Assembly: GCA_036362985.1 (NCBI GenBank)
Contig: JAYGXS010000005.1
Span: forward strand, 23,213,024 to 23,277,023
Reading direction: 5' to 3'
Length of the DNA: 64,000 nt
DNA from: Ligula intestinalis
Taxonomy: Eukaryota > Platyhelminthes > Cestoda > Diphyllobothriidea > Diphyllobothriidae
Shown here: in pieces, positions 23,141-34,335 of the stretch
Layout: each line of letters begins with the position of its first letter
Numbering within the stretch: position 1 is the first letter of the stretch
Position numbers and translations under genes: made by a program
Notes under the pieces: generated by a model
Told to the model about the DNA's origin: nothing
Databases searched by the model: none
The model's input: only the letters and a program-made list of their open reading frames with translations

Positions 23141-24499
23141 CGCCGGAATGCCAGCGCATGCTTTGTTACGGCAGAAAATCACGCGGCTAGTGTCTAGACT
23201 AGCGGTCGTGGCGCAACCTTGAGATGGGCGAAGGCTGGCGTAGGCGCGCAGCCACGGTGAGGCGTATGCGCGGGTGTTTTCCTGTGCCAACACCAGTTAT
23301 GTCCCTCAGTTCGCGTTAGGAAGAGAAGACAGCACATGATAGCTGAAAGCACTTTACTGTAAGTTATACTAGTGCATCAGCTGTGTTTCCGTGCGTGCAG
23401 CAGCTTGCCTTCTGTGGTTAGTATCGTCTCGGGTCGTCGGCAGCGGCTCCAACAACAGACACGCGTTCTGCTCGCAGTCTCGCTATTTAAGGGGCAGTAG
23501 TCATTGCCCCTCATTGGCTCTCCATGAGTGGCCAAGTGGGCTCACTAACGCACGCCTGTGCATCTGTCCCCAGCATGACCTCACTGATAACAGCAACACG
23601 GCCCCGGGGCAGCCTCGCTCGCGCGTGCCTCCTTTGTCCTGGCCTAACGCCCGCCCTTAGAAGGTCACTTGTAACTGCATGAACCAGCCGTCAGTCAGGT
23701 CCCTTTTTTCTGGTACTCTCGACATTGCCGAGTGACAACTCGCATCCGGGCCATCCCAACAGTCAGCAACAGTTAGCACCTGACCCCAGGTGGCAGTGGG
23801 CGCGCAGGTTTGGCAGGCCAAGGGCGCCATGCGTCAGCGGCTGATATTGGGTTTCAAGTGGCTGCTAGAGGCCACAACAGACTCACCCAATCAGAAATGC
23901 TAACCCCTCCCACACCCTTCCCACATTTCCTCGTTGCTGAAATACAAAATATGTCAATGCTTGCTGTCCTATTATATTCTCTCACGATGGCCTCCTGTAC
24001 GAAACCGAAAGCTCAGGCTAATACAAGGGCTCTCCCAGGGATCATGCTTTTGTCTTCTTCACAACAAGAACCTGGGGCACGCATATTCGCTTCTGTTCAG
24101 GTTTATGTCGCTTAACAACAAATGCGTGGGGACCTTTGATATCTAGGTTAATTGCGCAAGCAAAACCATATGGAGGCTGGTTGGAACAGCAATTTCCCAT
24201 TTCTGTCAGCAACAGTTCGATCCCATGTGTCACATTGGACGGTACAAAAAACTTTCACAACGAACCTCGAGCATACTGATGACAGGCCAAACAATTCTGG
24301 ATAGTTTACTAGCAAATACAGAGCTATACATTGATAGAACCCTATGCTGCCAGATATAACATAAATTGTAACTGAATATTAGCCAACTATAGTTCGGATT
24401 CGGCAGAAATTTGTAACATTTTTCTGATGGATTGGGCAAAAAAATCTCAAACGGGGGGAGAGCGGGGTAAACGTTCCCAGAAGGAAGAAGCAGCTCTCG
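23141..24499. other. No gene recognised
   Basis: Frames at 23391, 23810 and 23934 are short, overlap each other and show no domain. Confidence 0.4.
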
Positions 24500-24890
24500 C
24501 AACCAGCTGGCGAATCTTGCCATAAAATAAGAGCTGATTTTGCGGTTGAAGAAAAAAATAGGTAACTTGCCAACCGAAGCAACTTAGCCAGCTCACACTG
24601 TCCAACTGATTAGACAATTTGCCTTTTTGAGGGGGAAGAGCAATGTTCGAAAGGTAGCATGAAATGACGGCAACAGAAGTCGTTGCAGGTAAACAATGCG
24701 GTCCGTCTCCAGGCGCACGCGCTAACATCAACTGACGGTGAAACAGGAATCATCCCGTCATGTCTTCGGTGGATAAAAAAACAATCGAATGACTCATTTT
24801 AATCTCGCCGTGGCACAAGTTATCTTCAAGAGCAAATTAAGCACAGGTCGGTTCATGTCACATGAGAGCGGTGGCGTCAACGTATCTAGT
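24500..24890 (-). repeat. Left arm of an inverted duplication
   Basis: The reverse complement matches 26015-26335: GAGATTAAAATGAGTCATTCGA, GTTGATGTTAGC-CG-GC, GGAGAC and TTGTTTACCTGCAA are shared in the same order. The arms flank the 400-base gap. Confidence 0.65.
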
Positions 24891-25263
24891 AAACTTTTAA
24901 GAGACGAAATACGCGAGCTCGGAGGTCGAATAAAGGAAACTGAGGGATGACCACATTGCCATATATGAATATAAACATGACTGAACAGTTTCCTCAAACA
25001 TGCATCTGGCTCAATTTATAGTGTCACGATATACCCGCTAGATATTTCAAGACTCTTCTAATTAGGTCATTATCTGTTCCTGTAAGCGCCATTTTTTATG
25101 TCGTCCACCTCAAAAAGACTGTCTTATGGCGGGCTTCCTTTCACTATATGTTCAGTTGTGAAATGTGGATATTGATAGTCTCATTAGTATTATACGCTTT
25201 ACGCATATAAAGAATCATCAGTTAATTAAGTAACAACACGAAGTGTCCCAGGAAGCAATTGAG

Positions 25264-25314
25264 AAGTAGAAGACTCGATCGCTGGGACAATATGTTTATT
25301 CGCCTGACGTTTCG
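25264..25314 (-). repeat. PLE-end motif abutting the assembly gap, left side
   Basis: The reverse complement reads CGAAACGTCAGGCGAATAAA, then CATATTGTCCCAGCGATCGA, then GTCTTC. It is cut by the gap exactly at the GAAAC core, so the CTGATGA part lies in unknown sequence. Confidence 0.75.
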
Positions 25315-25714
25315 NNNNNNNNNNNNNNNNNNNNNNNNNNNNNNNNNNNNNNNNNNNNNNNNNNNNNNNNNNNNNNNNNNNNNNNNNNNNNNNNNNNNNN
25401 NNNNNNNNNNNNNNNNNNNNNNNNNNNNNNNNNNNNNNNNNNNNNNNNNNNNNNNNNNNNNNNNNNNNNNNNNNNNNNNNNNNNNNNNNNNNNNNNNNNN
25501 NNNNNNNNNNNNNNNNNNNNNNNNNNNNNNNNNNNNNNNNNNNNNNNNNNNNNNNNNNNNNNNNNNNNNNNNNNNNNNNNNNNNNNNNNNNNNNNNNNNN
25601 NNNNNNNNNNNNNNNNNNNNNNNNNNNNNNNNNNNNNNNNNNNNNNNNNNNNNNNNNNNNNNNNNNNNNNNNNNNNNNNNNNNNNNNNNNNNNNNNNNNN
25701 NNNNNNNNNNNNNN
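25315..25714. other. Assembly gap of 400 N
   Basis: 400 undetermined bases. The sequences on the two sides are reverse complements of each other for about 50 bp. Confidence 1.
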
Positions 25715-25765
25715 CGAAACGTCAGGCGAATAAACATATTGTCCCAGCGATCGAGTCTTCTTCTC
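25715..25765 (+). repeat. PLE-end motif abutting the assembly gap, right side
   Basis: CGAAACGTCAGGCGAATAAA followed by CATATTGTCCCAGCGATCGA and GTCTTCTTCT. Mirror image of 25264-25314. Confidence 0.75.
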
Positions 25766-26014
25766 GTTTGAACTCTCTTGCCCCTATGCTACGGCACTGT
25801 ACATTGAGTCACCCGGGTATTTTAGCAAACTCTTCGTTCACGTTGATGTCAGTAGAGCTTGATTTGGTCCTGCACCAGGTTCCGTTATTTGGCTGAGCCT
25901 TGATGAAGGGTTCTGTAATGTTAATGAAAATGACTATTTTGTGGCTTTGTTTTCAGAACGCCGAGCCATAAAGTGAGCCCGATTGTTTCCTGTCTTAAAA
26001 TTGGATCAAATCCG

Positions 26015-26335
26015 TTGAATTCGCCGCTCCCATGTGACACTTGCCGACCTGTATTTGGTTTTCTCGTGAAGATTAGTCGTCGCAGCGAGATTAAAATGAG
26101 TCATTCGACGGCCCTATTTCCAGTGTGGACATTATTACGCAGGACGATCCCTCTTCCCCCTATCCCCCGCCAGTTGGTGTTAGCTCATGCTGCTGGAGAC
26201 AGCGTGCTTTGTTTACCTGCAATGGCTTGTTTGTCATCCTGTTATTCTACTTTCCGGACACCGTCTTTCCCTCTCAAGCGAGCAACAAGACTGCTGATTT
26301 GGACAACAAGAGCTTGCCAGGTTGCCCTGGAATTC
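26015..26335 (+). repeat. Right arm of the inverted duplication around the gap
   Basis: Homologue, in opposite orientation, of 24500-24890. A PLE-end motif follows at 26453. The frame at 25973-26368 is open for 131 codons but shows no domain and is probably fortuitous. Confidence 0.6.
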
Positions 26336-26452
26336 GCACTTAAAGCCTACGGGAGAGGCTTTTTTTAATTTGAAGGTGAAATCAGAAGGCGGGATTGACC
26401 AAACGGTTGCACCAACAGCTCCCTCTTTGGCAACTCATGTCTCTGATGACGA

Positions 26453-26525
26453 ATCCGTGACGGATATCGAAACGTCAGGCGAATAAACATATTGTCCCAG
26501 CGGTCGAGTCTTCTTCTTCTTGTCG
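26453..26525 (+). repeat. PLE-end hairpin motif with hammerhead-like core (copy 2)
   Basis: CTGATGA, then C-GAATCCG-TGA-CGGATATC hairpin, then GAAACGTCAGGC, then AATAAA and the TGTCCCAGCGGTCGAG block with a TTCTTCTTCTT tract. This is the best preserved copy in the window. Confidence 0.6.
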
Positions 26526-26799
26526 ATTGCTTCCTGGGACACGGATGTTTGCTTGTATTAGCTTCCTCTTTCTTCGAACTTGTCCACACTCCTCCCCCGG
26601 TTGAGACTTTAGTGCAGTGTGCAAAAGCGGTTCTTCTAATAAAAGAATACAAACTGCAATTTTAGTCAGTTTGCCGGTTTTCTGCGTCACACTTTTAGGG
26701 CTGATGCTTTAGCATGATTCTGGTGTTCATTTTTGGTTCTTCCCTCAGCATATCTTTTTCGCCTCTTGACTTCTCCGACTGCAGCCCACCGTCTTCAGA

Positions 26800-27515
26800 T
26801 CCAGCAGCCACGCCTACGCCAAAACCCGTGATAACAACTATCAAGGTGGTACGGTGCTATTAAACAAGTAGGAAAGGATAATCAAAGTACAGCACTCATT
26901 AATGGATACACCAAGTCGAGAGCGAAGGGAGTCGGCCAAACCACCTGACTCTAGACAAGGGAACCACTTAAGTTCAGCAGTAACGCCACGCATGGCGAAA
27001 CTAGTCTTCGGATTGCAGGAGGCCATTCCCATGGCCTCGGGATTGGTCTGAAAAAAACGAGCATGAAGAGGATAGGGTGGAAGAAAACAGAGGCAATACT
27101 GTGCCGGAGAGGGAGAGGGGAGGAAATGCAAGAAGTTGAGGCCAGCTCTGGTGACAGCTGCAATCGAACCAGAAGGGGGAAGGGTAGGCAATATCGAGTA
27201 GCTCTTGGAACAGTTGTTTCTTGCTGCAGTGGGGGCCCGAAGGCATTGTAGGCAAAGATGACTAAAAAGCAAGAGAGCCGAATGGGGGGTGGGGACAATA
27301 TTCAAGCGCCACCTCAGTAGTGCTAGTTTTAACACCAGTGTGCATTCGACTGGAAACAAAAGGGTCAACAGGACCAGACTTCTTGGAGAAAGGGGGCTTG
27401 GGCATGCAGTTCACAGGATGAGGGAACAGCCTTCTGTAAGAGGGAACCATTTGAAGTCGGTCACTGGAAATGGACGTGGAGAATTTCCAACTGGTTCAAA
27501 TGGAAATAACAACAA
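26800..27515 (+). repeat. 0.7-kb direct repeat, family D, copy 1
   Basis: Begins CCAGCAGCCACGCCTACGCC and runs through GTGATAACAACTATCAAGG, ATGGATACACC and GAGTCGGCCAAA, ending near GGAAATGGACGTGGAGAATTT. It is matched base for base over long stretches by 28290-29065. Both copies contain a potential start in the same frame (MDTP...ERRESAK in copy 1, KRRESAK in copy 2) followed by stops. It is possibly the 5' part of a retroelement reading frame. The function is unknown. Confidence 0.7.
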
Positions 27516-28289
27516 TTCTCTCCACAATCACAGAAGGTTTTTGACCAGACAGACTGCACCGGCTTACGTGTGCAGGCGTGCTGTTCGTCGCCGGGCCAGG
27601 GGCCAGTTTTGCGGCATCTTTGATTGGTTGTTTCCAGAAATCGAGAACAGCGGTCGCGTGTTTTGGCAAAGTCCGCTTCGACCCGAGCTAGTCACGACAG
27701 GTCTTCTATCCTCCCTTAATGAGGACCGTATTTGATACTTCTGTGGTGGTCCTTGACTATTTGTGACCTTAAACATTCTCGTCTCCTTGTTCCTTGATTA
27801 TCCCTGGACTTTGAATGAACTGACAACACCGGTACAATTTTATCCTCGTGTTTCTGACTATTACGGTTGTAAGCTTTTCTTAATATCTTACATACCATAC
27901 ATTGTTTGTCGTCTCTATTACGTTAACCGTATATATAGTGTTAGACTGTATTCTGCAGAGTCAGACAAGTACTCTTACCACACTTCCGTTGCCTAACGTA
28001 TGGCAGTAACCAAAACAAATACAATTATATCAGTGCACGAAGAGTCGTCATCCTCACGAGAGATAGTATTCAGCGCAGTGGAGTTCATTGCGATAATCAA
28101 CAATCGGGAAGAATATATCGGAAGTCCTGGGTGGTTTTCTAAACGGCGGTTTCTCGGTTTTATATGTGTTTCCTCGAATAACGTTGACACACTGCGACTC
28201 AGTCTTAGGTCCGACTTTTTATACGAGCATTGACTTAAAAAAGGAAAAAAATCAATGGCCTGAGCCTGTTTCACCTTGATTTCTCTACC
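27516..28289. other. Unique-looking sequence between the two direct repeats; nothing recognised
   Basis: Frames here are under 80 codons with no recognisable domain. Confidence 0.4.
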
Positions 28290-29065
28290 TCTGTATCCAG
28301 CAGCCACGCTTACTTCAAACCCGGTGATAACAACTATCAAGGCAGTACGGTACTATTAAACAAATAGTAAAGCATAATCAAAGTGCAAGCCTCAACAATG
28401 GATACACCGGGTCAAAAGCGAAGAGAGTCGGCCAAATCGCCTGAATCTATACAAGGGAACAACGCAAGTTCAACAATAACGCCACGTAGGGCGAAGCTAG
28501 CCTTCGGAAAGCTTGTGTGCATTAGTGGGAAAGGGGGCGTGGCTCAGCTTTTACATGATTTCAGGAGGCAATTCCTATGGCCTCAGGATTGGTCTCAACA
28601 CACCAGCGAGAAGGGAGGGGTGGACGTGGACAGAGGTAATACTGTGCCGGTAAGGGGAAGGGAGCAATTGCAAGCATTTGAGGTCAGCGGTGGTGCCAGC
28701 TGTAATCGAAACAGAGGGGGAGGGGGAGGCATTACCGAGTAGCTCTTCGAACAGTTGTTTCTTGCCGCAGTGGGGGCCGGAAGCATTGTGAGCAAAGGGG
28801 ATTTGAAGGCAAGAGAGCCGAATGGGGGGTGGGGACAGTATTCAAGTGCCACTGAAGTGGCACTTGGCCGGGGGACGAGTTTTAACACCAGTGTGCATTG
28901 ACCTGGAATGGAAAAAGGTCAATAGGACCAGAATTCTTGGAGAAAGGGGGCTTGGGCACGCAGTTCACAGGATGAGGGAACAGTCTTTCGTAAGAGGCAA
29001 CCATTTGGAGTCGGTCTAGCCGAAATTCACTGGAAATGGACGTGGAGAATTTCCGAATTTTAAAA
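28290..29065 (+). repeat. 0.7-kb direct repeat, family D, copy 2
   Basis: Homologue of 26800-27515. It holds a 119-codon frame at 28383-28742 starting MDTPGQKRRESAKSPESIQG. This is longer than in copy 1, which suggests that the pair once coded for protein. No domain is recognised. Confidence 0.7.
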
Positions 29066-29429
29066 ATGGAAGTGACAGTACCTTTTAAATGTTATTAGGG
29101 GAGTTTTATACTGAAGAGAGGGATGAAAAAGTAGTGGCTTCGCGATACCTCTTCCTCCGCCAAGGTCTCTAGTGGAGGAGATCGCTTGCCGCAGGTAAGA
29201 GGGGCCGGTGATTTACACATTTGCCGCTATGGAATTCCAAAGAATGGCTTGTCAGTCTACTGGATTAGTAGAAAGGGGTACGAGTTCTTTTATTATAATA
29301 TTTTGAACGAAAAACTGCACAGTAGTATTAAATTTTAATGCCCATTTATTTGAGGAGCAATAGAAAGGAGTTGTCAATCGAAATTAGCATGCTAGTTTCA
29401 GGGAGCAGTTCAGAAGGAGAGGATGCAAA

Positions 29430-29500
29430 CACTGGAACGAGGGTTTTTCTTTCCTGACGTTTCGGATTCTGTCGAGGATTCTTAATCACAGGTTATCGTA
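29430..29500 (-). repeat. PLE-end motif (degraded copy, reversed)
   Basis: The reverse complement reads CTGTGATTAAGAATCC, a short loop, then GAATCCGAAACGTCAGGAAA and CGTTCCAGTG. CTGATGA is mutated but the flanking GAATCC and GAAACGTCAGG are kept. Confidence 0.5.
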
Positions 29501-31147
29501 GGATAGTGCGAGATATGCGCAGATTAGGGTGATGCGTGCACAGATTGCACGGTATGTAGGTTTCGTAGCGGTCATCCGCACGCGTACTATAAGTATCAGC
29601 TCCTGTAGTCACTGCTTGGGGTCTTAAAGTGGTCAGGTAATGACTTGGAACCTCTCTTTGGAGTCATTAATTGCCGCGATTTCGTTGTCCGTGTCGGATG
29701 CAAGCTTGCTAATTGCGCGACAATCATTTTCGCTGTCCGTGTCGGATGCAGGCTTGCTAATTGCTGGGTCCGGACCTTCCTTTGTGGACTCTTAAACTCT
29801 CTTGCTTCTATGACGCGGCACTGTAAATTAAGTCACATGGGCGTCTCAGCAATTTCCCCGTTCACATTTGGCCATACCTTTCCCCTCAGCTTCCTGAATT
29901 ATGCAGTGGACATTTTCGAAACTGACAGTGGAACTGTAAATATCTTATCGATATACCTATACGGTATGCGTACTGTACCACAGTAAGCGTTGTTGTCAGC
30001 ATCCCCAGCTGTGAGGTGGACGGAAGACGATCAAGCAGGATTTCGACTAGCTGTCACGCATCATCCACTCTGATGAGGTTATTTCCATCCTTTCCACGAT
30101 GCTCAATTGATCCTCAACGCGGGTTTTGCAACAACCAAGGCCTGAACGCGTAACCTGTTGGTTTGAAGTCCCACCCTATAACCTTCGAGCCATGGGCTTG
30201 TGGTCCATTAAATACTCCCTTGGTTTTATCGGTGTGTGTGTGTGTGTGCTCAGGAGGGTGTTGGCCCAGGCTTCATGCAGGGCTGCTCTCACCCTTCTGA
30301 GATCCAATGGTCTGTATGCACATGCAATGCCAGTCTTCAGCCAACCACGGTCCCTGCGGCCTGGAAGGCGCTGGCGCTTTCTCTCACTCCTGATTCCTTG
30401 TTGGTGACTGCGCTCGCGCTCCCACTGGGTTTCAGGCCCCACTGCGGGTGCCCGAAAAGCTAGGCGGTCACTATGCGGTGGGGGAGAGAGTGAGGTCGAC
30501 CCTCGGCGCGTTTCTTCCCTCACTATAATAAATCTGAATGCGTCTGAATCTATCACGGTGCGCTAAAAGCCGTGGCTTGGAGGGTCTGCCAACTGACGGG
30601 AAAACTCGGCCCCCCATGTAGCTGCTCCTTCTGTACGCGTGTGTCTGTGTGTGCGTACGGGAGGAGAGGGAGAACTGAGAGTCAGGCTGCAATGGCTCTC
30701 TCTTAATGTGGCCTTTATGGCGCTCCCGCGCAGTCGGGAGCATACCTAGCGAGATGGCTGTGTCAAGTGTGCGCGTGCTGAGTGTTTATCACGCCAGCCG
30801 TCTACACCCTCCCTCATCCCCGGTCTTATTGACATTGTCTTTACACCGGATACGGAGGTGGGAGTGGCGACTGAGTGGGTAGATTCTGCGCAAGTCTGCC
30901 TAAACTCCTGTTGTTCCCTCGCGCCAGTTCTCTGCGTTGCTCCTGCTAGCTGTCGCTTACGTATTGCTTGCTCAGCTCGCCTTTGTGTCAGTTGCGGCTT
31001 GCTTCAGCGCTTGCTGCGGCTTGTTGGAGCGCGTGGTGCCCATCGTCGAAATCGACGGGGGAACTGTCGTGTGTGTGTGTGTGTTGTATGACAATCGATG
31101 TCAATGAGGTCCACTATGCGCTCAAAAGCAGAGTCGGTGATAGGAGC
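29501..31147. other. No gene recognised; GT microsatellites
   Basis: TG repeats occur at 30231-30248 and 31067-31084. Two short near-identical units (CCGTGTCGGATGCAAGCTTG / CCGTGTCGGATGCAGGCTTG) lie at about 29689 and 29734. Frames at 30126-30743 are GC-rich shadows without domains. Confidence 0.45.
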
Positions 31148-31609
31148 TACAGTAGATTACATATCAGATGAGAGGTTGGGGATTGGGGGGAGATTTAACA
31201 CACATTTGAGGTTGTTTATTTGGTACATTGGGTTAACTTGAGGCGCAAAATGTTGTTTTCTAGTGTTGATTTCCGGTCAGATCAGTATGCTGGGAGAAAA
31301 TAGAGGCAGAAGTGGGCGGAATTCAGCTCTTGTTGATATCCGAGGAATTTCCTACGCTATTAAACGCTGTAAAAAAGCACTTCTTGTGTGTGTGCATGTT
31401 GCACTATCAAGGAACATTCATGAACAATAGGAACCTCTTAATTATATCTGTTCACAAAACGAAAAATTTTGTTTTGCGTCTACGAAATTGAGGTTAGTGG
31501 TATAATGAGATAGCGCATTAATTTTGTAAAAAGAAGGTCGAAATAAGATTAAGTCAACCAGAGTCAACCCGAGTCAACCAGCAGATAGCAGATCATGCGG
31601 CCCAAAGAC

Positions 31610-32110
31610 CCGCTACCGTTGATCGAACAATACGGTGTGGTCTAAGGCATACCGTGCTAAGACTGTGATGCAAGGTATGTTGGTGAAATGGGCAGACGTC
31701 TGGGCAAAAGATTACATGAGCATCAACAGGCAATCGACCGTAAGGATAAGCAGTCTATGGTCCATGCCCACGCACAGCAAAAGAAGCACGTCTTCGCCTT
31801 TGAAAAAGAAAGGGTCCTTGCCCGAGCCAATGACAAATGGCTAGATTGCTGCTGGAAAGTTGTTCTTCGACTGGCACACTCAACAGAGCCATAGACCTCC
31901 ATCCCGCCTACCAGGCGTTGCGCAGAAGGCTCGAGTTAGTTCGAAAAAGAGCAAAAAGAAGGCGAAATAAACTCGAGTGTGGAAGAGAACCAGCTTCGGA
32001 GGTACAAAGTGGAGAAGCCGGGCAGGAACCACGTCACCATCGCTCCCACGAGGTTGAGATCAACTCAGGCGGGCAGAAACACTCGTCAGTTGACGATGAG
32101 CACGTCAGGT
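31610..32110 (+). pseudogene. PLE GIY-YIG endonuclease fragment (second PLE family)
   Basis: Reads GIPC, a stop, DCDARYVGEMGRRLGKRLHE, then HQQAIDRKDKQSMVHAHAQQ, and after a frameshift near 31835 ARLLLESCSSTGTLNRAIDL and HPAYQALRRRL. C-x-x-C-D-x-x-Y-V-G-[EQ]-T-G-R-R-L-x-x-R-x-x-E-H is the nuclease part of PLE proteins. Its tail sequence (GTLNRAIDLHPAY) differs from the PLE pieces at 35.4 and 56 kb, so a second family is indicated. Two stops and a frameshift make it non-functional. Confidence 0.7.
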
Positions 32111-32439
32111 AGTATGCTGACTTGCGACAGCCGATAAGTGAGCAGAGATCACACGAAATCTCCAGCGATCAATATTACAGTTAATCAATATCGATCAGGC
32201 AGGTCTGTGGCGGTCTTACAGTCAACCGCCTCCAAACGCGAGCTGCCCCAGATATGGTCTCGCCCAGTCGACAGCGCGGTGGCCGCAAGTGGATGCGTGA
32301 CCTTTGGTCTAGCCGACTGGGACGCACAGACGCACCCAGCTCGCGTAGTTTAATCAGTGCTCTGGGACTATGACCTCTTTTCGGTCGTCGCTGGTATCCT
32401 ACGCTTACGGACACTTGGGAATCCGCTTTGAGCGAAACG

Positions 32440-32620
32440 GTGGCTCACGTGCCCTCCCGGCCGGACACCGTGCCGGACGCAGCGACAGCTTCCTCCTAAC
32501 CTTTGTACACAATACATTGTTTCGTCTACTCTCGCCTTTCCACCGTCTTCTCTCCAATCTCCTAAGGAACCAGGGCCTGAATGATTGTAGCTGTTAGGGT
32601 TACCCATCTTAACCTTAACT
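32440..32620 (+). repeat. Dispersed repeat, family E, copy
   Basis: Contains CCTTTGTACACAATACATTG, TTTCGTCTACTCTCGCCTTTC, CTCCTAAGGAACCAGGGCCT and GTAGCTGTTAGGGTTA, in the family E order. Confidence 0.65.
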
Positions 32621-32718
32621 CCTATAGGTCCAAGTTCGTGCGTCGAGCGCGGATATAATAACAGGCACGCGGCAAGGCTGCAACAGTCCCGGCGAACAGG
32701 AACAACCACCCAGTTTCT

Positions 32719-32800
32719 CTGACGATGGAACCGAGAGAGTGTCCGAAACGTCAGTCTCAAAATAAATCGGTCCATGTCCTCGTACATTCTTCTTCCTCTT
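32719..32800 (+). repeat. PLE-end hairpin motif (variant copy)
   Basis: CTGACGA, then TGGAACC...TGTCC, then GAAACGTCAGTCTC and AATAAA. The stem sequence differs from the 26-kb copy, but the inner GGA/TCC pairing is kept. Confidence 0.55.
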
Positions 32801-33454
32801 CTTTGGGGGATGGTGAAGACGATATGATATCTGGACCTCGAATCTTCACGCATATTGAAAAATTCTATTTTGCAAACCTGCAAAGTTTTGTGCCATAAAA
32901 TTGGCAAATACTATTTAAGGCTCTTACGTGCTATACCCCAATAAAAAAATGTATGTTGCATATTTGAAGGGTTGCAGGCAAGGAAGACGCATGAGGACTT
33001 TATGAGTATATAGTAACTAAATTGATTTTACAGTCAATATAAAGTTGAAGACAGTTAACATAACACACATTTGAGTGAGTTGTTGCGGGACATTGCGAAA
33101 GTTTTCTCAAAAATCGCCGTTGATACAATTGCCACACTGCTCTGCGTTTGTTTTTTTAGGATTGAGCCTAAAGGTAACCAACTATTCTGAAACTGTTCCC
33201 ATTTAAAAAGAAAGGTTAGCTCTACCTTCTATAACGAAGGATGTGTCCATAATTCTAAGGGTAATCAATAAACAGGCCAAAAGTTCCCATCCTTATCTTG
33301 ACTGAATCTTCAAAAAAATAACGTACACAGATATCCGACGCCAAAATACATAAATAAGGCGGCTTATAAAAGGTAAATTGTTACAGAAAATTGTTTAATC
33401 AATCTTAGGCATATTCATTCGCGACTTTTGTTGTGGGCCTTCATTTTCCTCGGC

Positions 33455-33735
33455 ATATGTCTTGCCGCACATCGGCATGTCAGCACTCTGTTCTCCGATT
33501 CCTAGCACGCTACCTCACCTGTGAAGAAGCGGAAATTGAGAAGTTGAAAACTGACTTGTCTCTATAGTAGATGTGGATATTGTGTAAAACTTGAATTGTG
33601 AGTATTACATAACCTTTTACCTTTGACCTTTTACCATGACCCCTTATTTACCTTAGCCTTTGCTCTCCGTGAATGGAGCCATTTTCGCTGAAAATTAAGG
33701 ATTCCCAATCCTAAATATAGCATTCCTCTCCCTCT
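33455..33735 (+). mobile_element. LINE 3' end, 5'-truncated insertion
   Basis: Encodes the last residues of a LINE protein (MSCRTSACQHSVLRFLARYL, then TCEEAEIEKLKTDLSL and a stop at 33568). A 3' untranslated stretch follows (ACCTTTTACC... CTCCGTGAATGGAGCC). The same protein tail and untranslated tail occur at 40065, 50490 and 51200. It sits inside the split family B element. Confidence 0.65.
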
Positions 33736-34335
33736 GGTTCTGAAAACATGACACACACAGACAGCAGCATAAGAAAAAATGTTTAAAAGCTCCTTATTTA
33801 GGTAAATGTCTCTAAGATTTATCTTATTTTGAAGGTTTTTGTAATCACATGGAGTATAATAATTACTTATGGTCAATCGACTGAAGCCAGTGAAAATCGT
33901 AAAGCCCTAATTAGCATTTCAAGAAAGATCTGAACCTCTTCGTAATCAAAATCTCAAAATAATTACAAGAAAATAATGATGAAGGCAATTACTCTTAGCG
34001 AACAAAAATGGTACGTTTAAAATTACACCTGCCAACTCCTTTTCAATTTATTAGGCACTGACCGGCACGTGAGTTTAAGAAATATATTACTCCTGTAATC
34101 TCCCAATAGGCCGTAGCAAGTGAAAACATGGTTGCCTTAGTCCAACATAACTCAAGCGATGCACGTGGTGAAATATAGACTCGGTAACAGCCATACATTA
34201 CATTGCACATAACATAGAAACAAACGCATCCAAAACCTTTCCAAAAAGGATTATTTTCCAACGTAATTTTAATTTTCTGATTTATTCACTCGGTGATTTT
34301 GCATGAACAAAATTCGCTCATCAAAATGAAAGTCG

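Larger units (their letters stand above)
31150..34335 (+). mobile_element. 1.9-kb TA-flanked element (family B), copy split by two insertions
   Basis: Starts CAGTAGATTACATATCAGAT right after TA, like the intact copy at 44296. Segments 31150-31560, 32930-33450 and 33740-34335 follow the same order as 44296-44690, 44740-45290 and 45330-45960. The first break holds a PLE fragment and other repeats (31560-32920). The second holds a LINE 3' end (33455-33735). Its right terminus was not found. Confidence 0.7.

Noticed and set aside
25222..25771. Frames of about 170 codons on both strands
   Set aside because: They are produced only by the run of N in the assembly gap.
26841..27368. 175-codon minus-strand frame, with a partner at 28595-28888
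   Set aside because: It runs opposite to the better-supported start context of the duplicated unit, is rich in low-complexity Pro/Leu/Ser and resembles no family.
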